Shown here: one piece after another, positions 1 to 7,657 of the stretch | Layout: every line of letters starts with the position of its first letter | Numbering within the stretch: position 1 is the stretch's first letter | Origin: Gammaproteobacteria bacterium | GTDB taxonomy: Bacteria; Pseudomonadota; Gammaproteobacteria; SZUA-140 | Assembly (NCBI GenBank): GCA_026981935.1 | Contig: JALSIC010000031.1 | Span: forward strand, 1 to 32,041 | Direction of reading: 5' to 3' | DNA: 32,041 nucleotides | The notes under the pieces: generated by a model | Seen by the model: only the letters and a program-made list of their open reading frames with translations | What the model was told of the DNA's origin: nothing | Database searches by the model: none | Position numbers and translations under genes: made by a program

Positions 1-222
1 CAAGATTCCTCACTGCGCTCGGAATGACAAGCCCAGTGTCATTTCCACCGAAGGGAGAAATCCTGTCCCACCGCCCCTCAAGATTCCTCGCTGTGCTCGG
101 AATGACAAGCCCAGTGTCATTTCGACCGAAGGGGGAAATCCTGCCCCACCGCCCCTCAAGATTCCTCGCTGCGCTCGGAATGACAAGGATACTGATTTCT
201 CGCTGTGCTCGAAATGACAGGC
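1..222. repeat. Tandem palindromic repeat array, left end
   Basis: Two full 78-bp units (starting at 1 and 79) and a partial third (from 157) are visible. Each begins CAAGATTCCTC and has two arms that pair imperfectly: one arm reads like GATTCCTCGCTGCGCTCGGAATGAC, the other like GTCATTTCGACCGAAGGGAGAAATC, joined by CTGCCCCACCGCCCCTCAA-type sequence. A last copy from about 195 to 222 keeps only one arm with variant bases. The same element occurs in the opposite orientation at 31169-32041. Open frames through these repeats are not genes. The family resembles the REP/MITE-like palindromes widespread in bacteria; no transposase is nearby. Confidence 0.9.
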
Positions 223-354
223 GTCACTTGAACAGGCGGCCTGGAACGACAAACCTCAACAACTGAAGACAACAAATCTCGACTACTGAGACTTACACTA
301 GCGACGGCCGTCACCCATTAAAAAGTCTCAAAAGGCAAACCTCAAAAATAAAAC
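223..354. other. Gene-free spacer between repeats and gmd
   Basis: AT-richer stretch downstream of the gmd stop. It contains a perfect 10-bp palindrome, GACGGCCGTC, at 303-312, but no stem followed by a T-run that would make a convincing terminator for gmd. I see no gene here. Confidence 0.5.
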
Positions 355-1443
355 TCATTCATGATAATCAAAGGTCCTGAATCCCTCCCGCCGGCACAGC
401 TCGTCACGCTCCGCTGCCTTGAGGTCTTCGCGGACCATTTCCGCGACCAAGTCCTCGAAGGAGGTTCTGGGCTCCCAGCCCAGCTTCTGCCTGGCCTTGG
501 TGGGATCCCCGAGCAGGGTATCCACCTCGGCGGGGCGGAAATAGCGGGGGTCGACAGCGACGATGCACCGGCCACTGTGCTTGTCATATCCCTTCTCGTC
601 GACACCCCGGCCTTCCCAGCGGATCTCGATGCCCAATTCCCTGGCGGCGGCATTGACAAAATCGCGCACGGAGTACTGGATACCCGAGGCGATGACGAAG
701 TCTTCCGGCTGTTCCTGCTGCAGCATCAGCCACTGCATCTCCACGTAGTCCCGGGCATGTCCCCAGTCGCGCTTGGCATCCAGATTGCCGAGATAGAGGC
801 AATCCTGCAGACCCAGCTTGATACGTGCCAGGGCACGGGTGACCTTGCGGGTGACGAAGGTCTCACCCCTGATTGGACTTTCATGATTGAACAATATCCC
901 GTTACAGGCATACAGGCCATAAGCCTCGCGATAGTTGACGGTGATCCAGTAGGCATAGAGCTTCGCCACCGCATAAGGTGAGCGAGGATAGAACGGCGTG
1001 GATTCCGTTTGCGGAATTTCCCGGACCTTGCCGTAGAGTTCCGAGGTGGAGGCCTGGTAGAAGCGCGTCTTCTTTTCCAGCCCCAGGATACGGATCGCCT
1101 CCAGCAGGCGCAGGGCCCCCAGGGCATCGGAATCGGCGGTATATTCAGGCTCCTCGAAGGAAACGGCCACATGGCTTTGCGCGGCGAGGTTGTAGATCTC
1201 GTCCGGCTGGACCTCCTGGATGACGCGGATCAGGCTGGAGGTGTCGGTCATGTCCCCGTAATGCAGGATGAAACGGCGGTCCTGCACATGCGGATCCTGG
1301 TAGAGGTGATCGATACGGTCGGTGTTGAACAGCGAGGTGCGGCGCTTGATGCCATGGACCTCGTAGCCCTTGGCCAGGAGAAACTCTGCCAGATAGGCCC
1401 CATCCTGGCCGGTGATGCCGGTGATCAGTGCTCGCTTGCGCAT
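355..1443 (-). CDS. gmd: GDP-mannose 4,6-dehydratase
   Basis: Converts GDP-D-mannose to GDP-4-keto-6-deoxy-D-mannose, the precursor of GDP-fucose, GDP-rhamnose or related deoxysugars for surface glycans; cytoplasmic. The 362-residue product has the N-terminal short-chain dehydrogenase NAD(P) motif TGITGQDG (8-15) and the family catalytic set: T133 and E135 in STSELYG, with Y157 and K161 in the YxxxK motif. Length is normal for the family. The ATG at 1443 is preceded by a good GGAGG at 1456-1460. It lies 74 bp downstream of manC on the same strand, so the two consecutive steps on mannose-1-phosphate are probably co-transcribed. No epimerase/reductase (fcl or rmd) follows; the palindromic repeat array begins instead, so the final sugar is unknown. 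Confidence 0.96.
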   Translation of the reverse strand: MRKRALITGITGQDGAYLAEFLLAKGYEVHGIKRRTSLFNTDRIDHLYQDPHVQDRRFILHYGDMTDTSSLIRVIQEVQPDEIYNLAAQSHVAVSFEEPEYTADSDALGALRLLEAIRILGLEKKTRFYQASTSELYGKVREIPQTESTPFYPRSPYAVAKLYAYWITVNYREAYGLYACNGILFNHESPIRGETFVTRKVTRALARIKLGLQDCLYLGNLDAKRDWGHARDYVEMQWLMLQQEQPEDFVIASGIQYSVRDFVNAAARELGIEIRWEGRGVDEKGYDKHSGRCIVAVDPRYFRPAEVDTLLGDPTKARQKLGWEPRTSFEDLVAEMVREDLKAAERDELCRREGFRTFDYHE

Positions 1444-1517
1444 GATCTCTTTCTGCCTCCTGGTACCATCATGAAGAGTCTTTCGGATTCAGACAGACTC
1501 CCAGTGACGGTCTTTCT

Positions 1518-3011
1518 TCAACCGCGGCCGTAGTCGTCCTCGAAACGGACGATATCGTCTTCCCCCAGATAGGCCCCGGACTGCACCTCGATGATCTCCA
1601 GGGGCAGCGTGCCGGGATTCTCCAGGCGATGTTTGACACCGATGGGGATATAGGTGGATTCGTTCTCGCTGAGGAGAAAAACCTCCTCGCCCTTGGTGAC
1701 GCGGGCGGTGCCCCGCACCACCACCCAGTGTTCGGCACGATGATGATGCATCTGCAGCGACAGCGAGGCGCCCGGTCTCACGGTGATACGCTTGACCTGG
1801 AAGCGCTCGCCCATGTCGATGCCCTCATAGCTGCCCCAGGGACGGTGCACCCGGCGATGGGCGAGATGCTCGCTGCGCCCTTCCCTTTTCAGCTGCTGGA
1901 CCACTGCCTTCACTGCCTGGGCATGATCCTTGTGGGCGACCAGCACGGCATCGGCGGTTTCCACCGCGATCACGTCTTCGAGACCCACAGCGGCCAAGAG
2001 CCGGTGCTCGGCCATGAGCAGGGAATTGCGGGTGTCATGGGCGATGACATCCCCCTTGAGGATATTGCCTTCCTCGTCCTGGGGCATCACCTCCCAGAGG
2101 CTGGACCAGGCACCCACATCGGACCAGCCGGCATCCAGGGGGATCACGGCGGCCTGGGGTGCGTCAGACTGATGGGTGAGGCGTTCCATCACGGCATAAT
2201 CGATGGAATCGCTGGGACAGTTCTCGAAGGCCTTGCGCTCCACGCGATAGAAATCCCCGTCCTCGTTGCCCTGCGCATAGGCTGCCTGGCAGGCAGCGAG
2301 CATTTCCGGTTGCAGATGGGACATGTGCGCCAGCCAGGTGCTGGCCTGCATCATGAAAATCCCGCTGTTCCACAGATACACGCCCGAAGCCACATAGTCT
2401 TCCGCGGTGACCAGATCAGGCTTTTCCACAAAGGCCTCCAGCACATGGGGCACAGGAATCGAAGACTGATGGGGTGAAGACTGGGGACTTGAAGACTGCG
2501 GAGTAATCGGCCTCCCCTTTCTGATATAACCGTAGCCCGTCTCCGGGCGGGTGGGGACGATACCGAAGGTGACAACAATGCCCTTTTCCGCCTCGATGGC
2601 CCCGCAGGCCACAGCCTCCTGAAAGGCAGCCTCGTCCCGGATGAGATGATCGGCCGGCATCACGAGCATCACCGCCCCGGGATGCAGGGCCTCCACATGC
2701 AACGCCGCCAGGGTGGCTGCCGGCGCGGTATTGCGACCGATGGGTTCCAGGAGGATCTTTTCCTGATCCAGGCCCGTCTGGCGCAATTGTTCCGCCACCA
2801 GGAAACGGTGCTCCTCGTTGCACACCACCAGCGGGGGGGCCGATTCCAGCGCAGCGCGTCGTTTCTCCAGGCCGCAAAGGCGCTTGACAGTGGCCTGGAG
2901 CAGGGTGTCATCCCCGTGAGGCGCGAGAAGCTGCTTGGGAAAGAATTCGCGGGACAAGGGCCACAGGCGAGTTCCGGAACCACCGGAGAGGATCACGGGC
3001 TGTATGCGCAT
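1518..3011 (-). CDS. manC: Mannose-1-phosphate guanylyltransferase / mannose-6-phosphate isomerase
   Basis: Bifunctional type II PMI/GMP enzyme (ManC/AlgA/CpsB/XanB family) making GDP-mannose. The N-terminal nucleotidyltransferase carries the signature GGSGTRLWPLSR (10-21) and FVEKP (194-198); the C-terminal cupin isomerase domain contains the metal-site QMHHHRAEHW motif. Length is 497 residues, slightly above the usual ~475-485. Part of the excess is an in-frame low-complexity insert at residues about 169-185, encoded by three 15-bp tandem repeats (2461-2505) and rich in Ser, Pro and Gln. It lies between the nucleotide-binding half and FVEKP, so it is probably a tolerated surface loop. It supplies GDP-mannose to the downstream gmd. 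ATG at 3011 chosen because the protein then begins at the conserved start of the family. Confidence 0.96.
   Translation of the reverse strand: MRIQPVILSGGSGTRLWPLSREFFPKQLLAPHGDDTLLQATVKRLCGLEKRRAALESAPPLVVCNEEHRFLVAEQLRQTGLDQEKILLEPIGRNTAPAATLAALHVEALHPGAVMLVMPADHLIRDEAAFQEAVACGAIEAEKGIVVTFGIVPTRPETGYGYIRKGRPITPQSSSPQSSPHQSSIPVPHVLEAFVEKPDLVTAEDYVASGVYLWNSGIFMMQASTWLAHMSHLQPEMLAACQAAYAQGNEDGDFYRVERKAFENCPSDSIDYAVMERLTHQSDAPQAAVIPLDAGWSDVGAWSSLWEVMPQDEEGNILKGDVIAHDTRNSLLMAEHRLLAAVGLEDVIAVETADAVLVAHKDHAQAVKAVVQQLKREGRSEHLAHRRVHRPWGSYEGIDMGERFQVKRITVRPGASLSLQMHHHRAEHWVVVRGTARVTKGEEVFLLSENESTYIPIGVKHRLENPGTLPLEIIEVQSGAYLGEDDIVRFEDDYGRG
2461..2505. repeat. In-frame 15-bp tandem repeat inside manC
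   Basis: Three consecutive 15-bp units, each beginning GAAGACTG on the plus strand. On the coding strand they read CAGTCTTC-type units and encode a QSS-containing five-residue repeat. The same CAGTCTTC octamer occurs after the gyrA stop at 15473-15487. Confidence 0.85.
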
Positions 3012-3329
3012 GCTGTTATCCTGATGATTGCATAGATTTCGGCCACGTCAGGCGGACATCATGTAGCCCGGATGCCAGTCTGCACAGGGCCGGAATTCGG
3101 GGAAGCACCACCCCCGGATTCCGCTCACGCTCCATCCGGTCTACGCGTCGGACCGTTTTTGGATTTCATCAAAGATGGAAATCCAGAAACCGCAGCACAA
3201 ACCGCGTCTCGTTCTGCATACAGGCTATTTCAGCAGGAACGACGCCAGATTAATGCAATTGTCTGGTTATATTAACACAGAAGCGCATCACCTGATGAAG
3301 TACAGGCGGGTGATTCTGCGATATGACCT
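3012..3329. other. Intergenic region between wzz-like gene and manC
   Basis: 318 bp without a credible gene. It contains the palindromic repeat at 3063-3144 and, next to the chain-length gene stop, an inverted repeat (3303-3341). The remainder (3145-3300) is AT-richer than its surroundings and may hold the manC promoter, but I cannot pick a convincing -35/-10 pair. A 67-codon open frame on the plus strand (3072-3275) has no ribosome site and crosses the repeat, so it is not called. Confidence 0.5.
3063..3144. repeat. Dispersed GTAGCCCGGATG-type palindromic element
   Basis: The ends GTAGCCCGGATG and CATCCGGTCTAC are inverted copies with one mismatch. The inner CGGATTCCGCTCACGCTCC resembles a repeat common in gammaproteobacterial genomes (GTAGCCCGGATGnAGCGnAGCGnAATCCGGG). 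One arm is degenerate. It sits in a spacer and does not interrupt a gene. Confidence 0.7.
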
Positions 3330-3341
3330 TCAACCCGCCTG
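3303..3341 (-). terminator. Possible hairpin at the end of the Wzz-like gene
   Basis: CAGGCGGGT at 3303-3311 and ACCCGCCTG at 3333-3341 form a perfect 9-bp stem with a 21-nt loop, overlapping the last codons and stop of the gene. On the minus strand no T-run follows, so it is either a Rho-assisted end, an mRNA-protecting hairpin or chance. Confidence 0.3.
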
Positions 3342-4412
3342 ACCATTGATCACTTCTGCCTTCCGCTCCCTGACCTTGTCCAGAAATTCGGCAAAGAAGG
3401 CAGCGAACACGCCCAGTATCAAGCCGAGGAGGATGGCTACCGACAGAACGAGCTTGCGGCTGGCACCTGCCGGCTCCAGGGAACGCATGGCGGTGGTGAT
3501 GGCCCGGGTCTCCTTGATACTGGCAAGCCTGGCCTTGATCTCCAGTATTTTCTCCTCTTCCATGTCCTGGGCGCGTCGAATATTCGCCTGTTCCTGGATA
3601 ATGCCATCCCGCTCGTTGGCCAGTCCGATGTGCAATTGTTCCAGCAACAGGGCCTCGCGTTCCTGGTATTGCTGGATCTCGTTGTCGATGAGCAGCAGGG
3701 TCATGGCCTTGGCCTCGCCCGTGACCTCGCTGACCGCCTTCTTGCGGTTCATGCGGGACTCTGCGATCACGGCGCGAATGGATTCGATCTGGTCGGTGAG
3801 CAGTTTTGCCTTCTCTTCCAGGCGCTGCTCCCTGTTCTGGAGCATCTTCTCACGGTCCTTCAATTCCGCCAGCTTGTTCTGCGCGCTGTGCAACTGGGCC
3901 CGCAGCTCTCCACGGGCAAAGGTTATGGTACTGTCATGATCCGTCACGATCAGGCTCACGACCCGCTGGTGCAGATCGTTCACGGACGCGGCCATTTCCT
4001 GGCCGGCCTTGCTTTCCAGCACGATGAGATCGCTGCCTTTCGGGATCTTGGCCGTGATATCGATCCGGTCTGATCCCGTGGCTGCATGCTCCGTCAATAC
4101 GAGGGGTATGTAACTCTCCTGCAGCTTGGCCAGCACCGTCTGGGGGGACTCCAGCAGCTTGTCCCCATCCCGGGCAATCTCGATGGAGGTGGTATAGGTA
4201 TAGACGCGGGGCATGAGCAAGGCAAACAAAAGCCCTGCCACGGCAATCGTGCCGGCAACCGTGGCAATGAATCGCTTGCGCTTCGCCAGCACGAGCCAGA
4301 GGTCCACGAGGCTGATCTCGTCTTCCTGGTAATAGGCCTGCAGCAGGCGGGGATCCTGAGCTATCAGGGGCTGTTCGTCTTTTTCAGCGTGTTTCTTTGT
4401 TGCCATGCTCAT
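3330..4412 (-). CDS. Wzz-type polysaccharide chain-length determinant protein
   Basis: 360-residue polysaccharide co-polymerase-like inner-membrane protein. An N-terminal DEISLVDLWLVLAKRKR segment (31-47) precedes membrane segment 1 (about 48-67). A periplasmic domain follows, with a long charged heptad-rich coiled coil (about 170-300), then a second membrane segment (about 321-341) and a short cytoplasmic tail. This two-membrane-helix layout is that of Wzz/PCP proteins, which set O-antigen or exopolysaccharide chain length; the tail has no Walker-type kinase domain. The classic proline-rich motif before the second helix is weak. It lies between a terminator (4468-4498) and manC, so it probably starts the polysaccharide transcript. 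ATG at 4412 has AAGG upstream; a second ATG two codons later is equally possible. Confidence 0.8.
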   Translation of the reverse strand: MSMATKKHAEKDEQPLIAQDPRLLQAYYQEDEISLVDLWLVLAKRKRFIATVAGTIAVAGLLFALLMPRVYTYTTSIEIARDGDKLLESPQTVLAKLQESYIPLVLTEHAATGSDRIDITAKIPKGSDLIVLESKAGQEMAASVNDLHQRVVSLIVTDHDSTITFARGELRAQLHSAQNKLAELKDREKMLQNREQRLEEKAKLLTDQIESIRAVIAESRMNRKKAVSEVTGEAKAMTLLLIDNEIQQYQEREALLLEQLHIGLANERDGIIQEQANIRRAQDMEEEKILEIKARLASIKETRAITTAMRSLEPAGASRKLVLSVAILLGLILGVFAAFFAEFLDKVRERKAEVINGQAG

Positions 4413-4467
4413 TTGTCATGCCTTGCCGCCCGCTCCAAGGCAGTCGAGAAAGATTCTGTCCAGCCTC

Positions 4468-4498
4468 AAAAAAACGGCCTTGCAAAAAAGCAAGGCCG
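4468..4498 (-). terminator. Rho-independent terminator after the comEA-like gene
   Basis: A perfect 9-bp stem, CGGCCTTGC (4475-4483) with GCAAGGCCG (4490-4498), has a six-base loop. On the minus strand it is followed by seven T residues (4474-4468). It lies 26 bp past the stop of the comEA-like gene and marks the boundary between the long supraoperon side and the polysaccharide genes. Confidence 0.93.
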
Positions 4499-4523
4499 CC
4501 AGTGACACGAATTGTCGTGGTCG

Positions 4524-4808
4524 TTATTCTTGCCGTGCCTGCCGGTCACCGACCGTGAGGCGGGGCCGGTTCTTGTCGATGGTCACCTGCCCCACACCCT
4601 TGACCTTCACCAGCTCTTCCACCGTGCGGAACGGCCCGTGCTGTTGCCGGTAGGCGACGATGGCCCGGGCCGTCTTCGGGCCGACGCCTTTGATGACCGC
4701 GGCCAGTTCCTCGGCATCCGCCGTGTTGATGTTGACCGTCTGTGCCCACAATACCGTGCCCGACAGCAACAGTGCCACGGCAAGCAGGAGCTTTTGTATG
4801 ACTTTCAT
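4524..4808 (-). CDS. ComEA-like helix-hairpin-helix DNA-binding protein, exported
   Basis: 94-residue protein with a cleavable-looking signal peptide (Lys at 2 and 6, hydrophobic 7-20, likely cleavage after WAQ or near it). A compact ComEA-type domain follows: VNINTADAEEL, then two helix-hairpin-helix motifs (GVGPKTA and KGVGQV). Members of this family bind DNA in the periplasm during natural transformation; short stand-alone versions are widespread in Gammaproteobacteria and are often the only ComEA copy. The start is set by a near-perfect AAGGAGGT upstream. It is the last gene before the terminator at 4468-4498. Role in DNA uptake is inferred from family only. Confidence 0.88.
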   Translation of the reverse strand: MKVIQKLLLAVALLLSGTVLWAQTVNINTADAEELAAVIKGVGPKTARAIVAYRQQHGPFRTVEELVKVKGVGQVTIDKNRPRLTVGDRQARQE

Positions 4809-4974
4809 GACAACCTCCTTGTTTTGAGCTTTCCCTGTTTGCGGCCTTCCCGGCCGCCCCTTGCCTCATCGCAGAGGCAGTTCTAATATAACTTTGCGAT
4901 CACCGGTCGGCAAGGCATCCGGCCGGCCGTAATCGGCCCGGCATCGCGCCGCGCCTGTGCCTGATCTCTGAAGA

Positions 4975-5271
4975 CTACCGTCCCTGCTCCACGGTGGTCA
5001 TAGCCCGCGTATTGGCCAGTTCACGCTCGGTGGTGGTCTTTTCCCGGCGCAGGCGGTTGATGCGCTTGCGCATCCTGAACACGATCCCGATGCTGGCAAT
5101 GGCACCCAGCAGGGCACCCAGCAGGACAGAGACGACCATCACCAGGGAAAGGGGCGTCTCGTAGGTACCGAAGTAATAGTTGATCGTCACGGGATCGGCG
5201 TTCAACAAGCCGAAATAGATGCCCACCACCAGCACAGCCAGTAAAACGACGAAACTGATCAGCCGCTTCAT
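4975..5271 (-). CDS. lapA: LapA-family (DUF1049) membrane protein
   Basis: 98-residue inner-membrane protein with two membrane segments (about 5-23 and 41-66) separated by the family-typical NADPVTINYYFG stretch, then a basic, coiled cytoplasmic tail rich in Arg and Lys. LapA (YciS) works with LapB (YciM) in lipopolysaccharide assembly and control of LpxC turnover. The strong AAGGAAGGGGGG upstream supports the ATG. It lies 71 bp after ihfB, its normal neighbour. In Escherichia coli lapB follows at once; here the next gene is the ComEA-like protein, so lapB must be elsewhere or absent. Confidence 0.9.
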   Translation of the reverse strand: MKRLISFVVLLAVLVVGIYFGLLNADPVTINYYFGTYETPLSLVMVVSVLLGALLGAIASIGIVFRMRKRINRLRREKTTTERELANTRAMTTVEQGR

Positions 5272-5342
5272 ATTCCCCCCTTCCTTTTTACAATTATTGT
5301 ATCGCCCTTCAAGAAGCCGGAAACGAACCCAGAAGAAGATGC

Positions 5343-5717
5343 TCAGAATCCCGTGCCCGGATTGCCGCTCATGCTCCCCATCAGTTTTTGCGGTTCTTCC
5401 TCGTCACGGTTTTCCGGGGCGATCTTGTTGAGCCTGGCGCCGGCATTGACCCGCTCCCGCAGCTCCTTGCCGGGCTTGAAATGCGGCACGTACTTGCCGG
5501 CAAGCTGGACCGGCTCGCCGGTCTTGGGATTACGCCCGACCCGGGGCGGCCGGTAATGCAGCGAAAAGCTGCCGAACCCCCGGATCTCAATGCGCTCCCC
5601 CGATGCCAGGGTCTGGGCCATCTGCTCGATCATGGTCTTCACGGCAAACTCGACATCCTTGTACGACAAATGTTTTTGTTTTTGTGCAATCAACTCGATC
5701 AGTTCAGATTTTGTCAT
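5343..5717 (-). CDS. ihfB: Integration host factor beta subunit, with C-terminal extension
   Basis: DNA-bending HU/IHF-family protein that pairs with IhfA. MTKSELIE at the start, [12 protein letters not shown] (about 40-51) and [10 protein letters not shown] plus the [16 protein letters not shown] arm/C-terminal region match IHF-beta closely. The family is normally about 94-100 residues; this product is 124, with an acidic, Pro/Gly-containing tail of about 30 residues. The ATG has GGCGAGGG upstream. It sits between rpsA and lapA, the conserved gammaproteobacterial order. The tail may be disordered; whether it has a role is unknown. Confidence 0.95.
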   Translation of the reverse strand: MTKSELIELIAQKQKHLSYKDVEFAVKTMIEQMAQTLASGERIEIRGFGSFSLHYRPPRVGRNPKTGEPVQLAGKYVPHFKPGKELRERVNAGARLNKIAPENRDEEEPQKLMGSMSGNPGTGF

Positions 5718-5863
5718 TACCCTCGCCCCTAATGAACGAAATCCGCCAAGATCCAGAGGCCCTCCTGAGCCCTGCGTTCTTCCATCCCCAAGCCAGTCCC
5801 TGAATCGTCCCCGCTTCTGTCCCCAATCCTCAGGCCACGAAGGCGAGCACCGGCAGAGACGCG

Positions 5864-7543
5864 CTACTGTTGATTGTCCAGCTTCTCCTTGATGAGGTCA
5901 CCGATGGTCGTGGCTGCCCCGCCGGCTTCTGCGGCCGACTTGTAATCGCGGATGGCCTGCTCTTCCTCGTACTCATCCTTGGCCTTGATGGACAGCATGA
6001 TGATATGGTTCTTGCGATCCACGCCGATGAAGCGTGCCTCCACCTCGTCACCGGGATTGAGCACCGAGCGGGCATCCTCCACCCGGTCACGCGCAATCTC
6101 GGAAGCCCGGATATACCCCTGCACCCCCTCGGCGAGTCTGACGACGGCCCCCTTGGGGTCCACCTCGGCGATCTCACCCTTCACGATACTGCCCTTGGGG
6201 TGCTCGGCCACATACAGATCGAAAGGATCGCGTTGCAGTTGTTTCACGCCCAGGGAGATGCGCTCGCGCTCCGGATCGATGGCCAGAATGACGGCCTCGA
6301 TCTCGTCGCCTTTCTTGTACTTGCGCACCGCCTCCTCGCCGGGCTCGCTCCAGGAGAGGTCGGAGAGATGCAGCAGGCCGTCGATATTGCCCTCCAGGCC
6401 CACGAAGATGCCGAAATCGGTAATGGACTTGATGACACCCTTGATGCGGTCGCCCTTCTTGTGGTTGGCGGCGAATTCCTCCCAGGGATTGGGATGGCAC
6501 TGTTTCATTCCCAGGGAGATACGGCGCCGGTCCTCGTCGATATCGAGAATCTTGACCTCCACCTCGTCCCCCAGGTGAACCACCTTGGAGGGATGGATGT
6601 TCTTGTTGGTCCAGTCCATTTCGGAGACGTGCACCAGCCCCTCCACGCCCTCTTCGATTTCCACGAAACAGCCGTAGTCGGCAATATTGGTGACCTTGCC
6701 GAAAACCTGGGTACCCACGGGATAGCGGCGGGTGATGTGCTCCCATGGATCCTCGCCCAGCTGCTTCAGACCCAGGGAGACGCGGTTGGTCTCGCGATCG
6801 AACTTGAGGATCTTGACCTCGATCTCGTCGCCGATGTTGACGATGTCCGACGGCTGCTTGACCCGCTTCCAGGACATGTCGGTGATGTGCAGCAGCCCGT
6901 CGATACCGCCCAGATCGATGAAGGCGCCGTAATCGGTGAGATTCTTGACGATACCCTTGACCACCTGCCCTTCCTTCAGGCTGGCCAGCAGGGCTTCGCG
7001 ATCGGCACTGGTCTCGCTCTCCACCACGGCACGGCGCGACACCACGACGTTGTTGCGCTTGCGATCGATCTTGACGACACGGAACTCCAGTTCCTTGCCC
7101 TCCAGGTGGGTGAGGTCGCGGACCGGGCGAATGTCCACCAGCGAACCGGGCAGGAAGGCGCGGATGTCGCCGATCTCCACGGTAAAGCCGCCCTTGACCT
7201 TGCCGGTGATGACGCCCTTGACGTTCTCGCCCTTTTCCATGGCTTCTTCGAGCTGGGTCCAGAGTTTTGCACGCTTGGCCTTCTCCCGGGACAGGCGCGT
7301 CTCGCCGAAACCATCCTCCACCGCATCCAGGGCCACCTCCACCTCGTCGCCCACGGCCACCTCGGGCTCGCCGTTTTCGTCCAGGAACTGCTCGATGGGT
7401 ATGATGCCCTCGGACTTGAGGCCGGCGTTGACGATCACCACATCAGGCCGCACCTCCACCACCGTGGCCTTGACGATGGTACCGGGGCGCATCTTCTGTT
7501 CGACCTGACTTTCCTCGAATAACTGTGCAAAACTTTCGCTCAT
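5864..7543 (-). CDS. rpsA: 30S ribosomal protein S1
   Basis: 559 residues, the normal length for six-domain gammaproteobacterial S1. Six consecutive S1/OB-fold repeats are recognisable by recurring GxVxxxxDYGxFVxxxGxxGLxH patterns (roughly 20-90, 105-170, 190-260, 275-345, 362-432, 449-518). The first two are divergent, as expected for the ribosome-binding part; repeats 3-6 bind mRNA. It recruits mRNAs with weak or structured leaders to the 30S subunit. The ATG has TAGGAT upstream. It follows aroA-cmk with a 114-bp spacer that contains a hairpin (7620-7638); S1 is autoregulated through its leader in Escherichia coli. Confidence 0.97.
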   Translation of the reverse strand: MSESFAQLFEESQVEQKMRPGTIVKATVVEVRPDVVIVNAGLKSEGIIPIEQFLDENGEPEVAVGDEVEVALDAVEDGFGETRLSREKAKRAKLWTQLEEAMEKGENVKGVITGKVKGGFTVEIGDIRAFLPGSLVDIRPVRDLTHLEGKELEFRVVKIDRKRNNVVVSRRAVVESETSADREALLASLKEGQVVKGIVKNLTDYGAFIDLGGIDGLLHITDMSWKRVKQPSDIVNIGDEIEVKILKFDRETNRVSLGLKQLGEDPWEHITRRYPVGTQVFGKVTNIADYGCFVEIEEGVEGLVHVSEMDWTNKNIHPSKVVHLGDEVEVKILDIDEDRRRISLGMKQCHPNPWEEFAANHKKGDRIKGVIKSITDFGIFVGLEGNIDGLLHLSDLSWSEPGEEAVRKYKKGDEIEAVILAIDPERERISLGVKQLQRDPFDLYVAEHPKGSIVKGEIAEVDPKGAVVRLAEGVQGYIRASEIARDRVEDARSVLNPGDEVEARFIGVDRKNHIIMLSIKAKDEYEEEQAIRDYKSAAEAGGAATTIGDLIKEKLDNQQ

Positions 7544-7619
7544 TGATTATCGATCCTACATCCACCCGAGGCTGCGGGCAGACATCCATTGACTGACTAT
7601 GCAGAAACGTTGAACACAC

Positions 7620-7638
7620 GCCCCGCACCGGGCAGGGC
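7620..7638 (-). promoter_or_regulatory. Possible rpsA leader hairpin
   Basis: On the minus strand GCCCTGC and GCGGGGC pair over 7 bp (one G-U) around a five-base loop, about 77 bp upstream of the rpsA start. No T-run follows, so it is not a simple terminator. Position suggests a leader structure or an end-of-cmk element; evidence is structural only. Confidence 0.3.
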
Positions 7639-7657
7639 AACCATAAAAAACTTCACG

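Noticed and set aside
10-266. Small open frames with motifs such as SFRAQRGIL in the left repeats, and similar ones at 31047-32027
   Set aside because: They are read-through of the palindromic repeat in several frames on both strands, without ribosome sites.
3072-3275. 67-codon plus-strand frame upstream of manC
   Set aside because: It crosses a dispersed palindromic repeat, has no ribosome site and no recognisable protein features.
5870-7522. 550-codon open frame on the plus strand opposite rpsA
   Set aside because: Exact antisense of a well-identified gene; composition reflects GC-rich third positions. The same applies to long antisense frames at 11878-14232, 16651-18132, 22735-25086 and 27299-29335.
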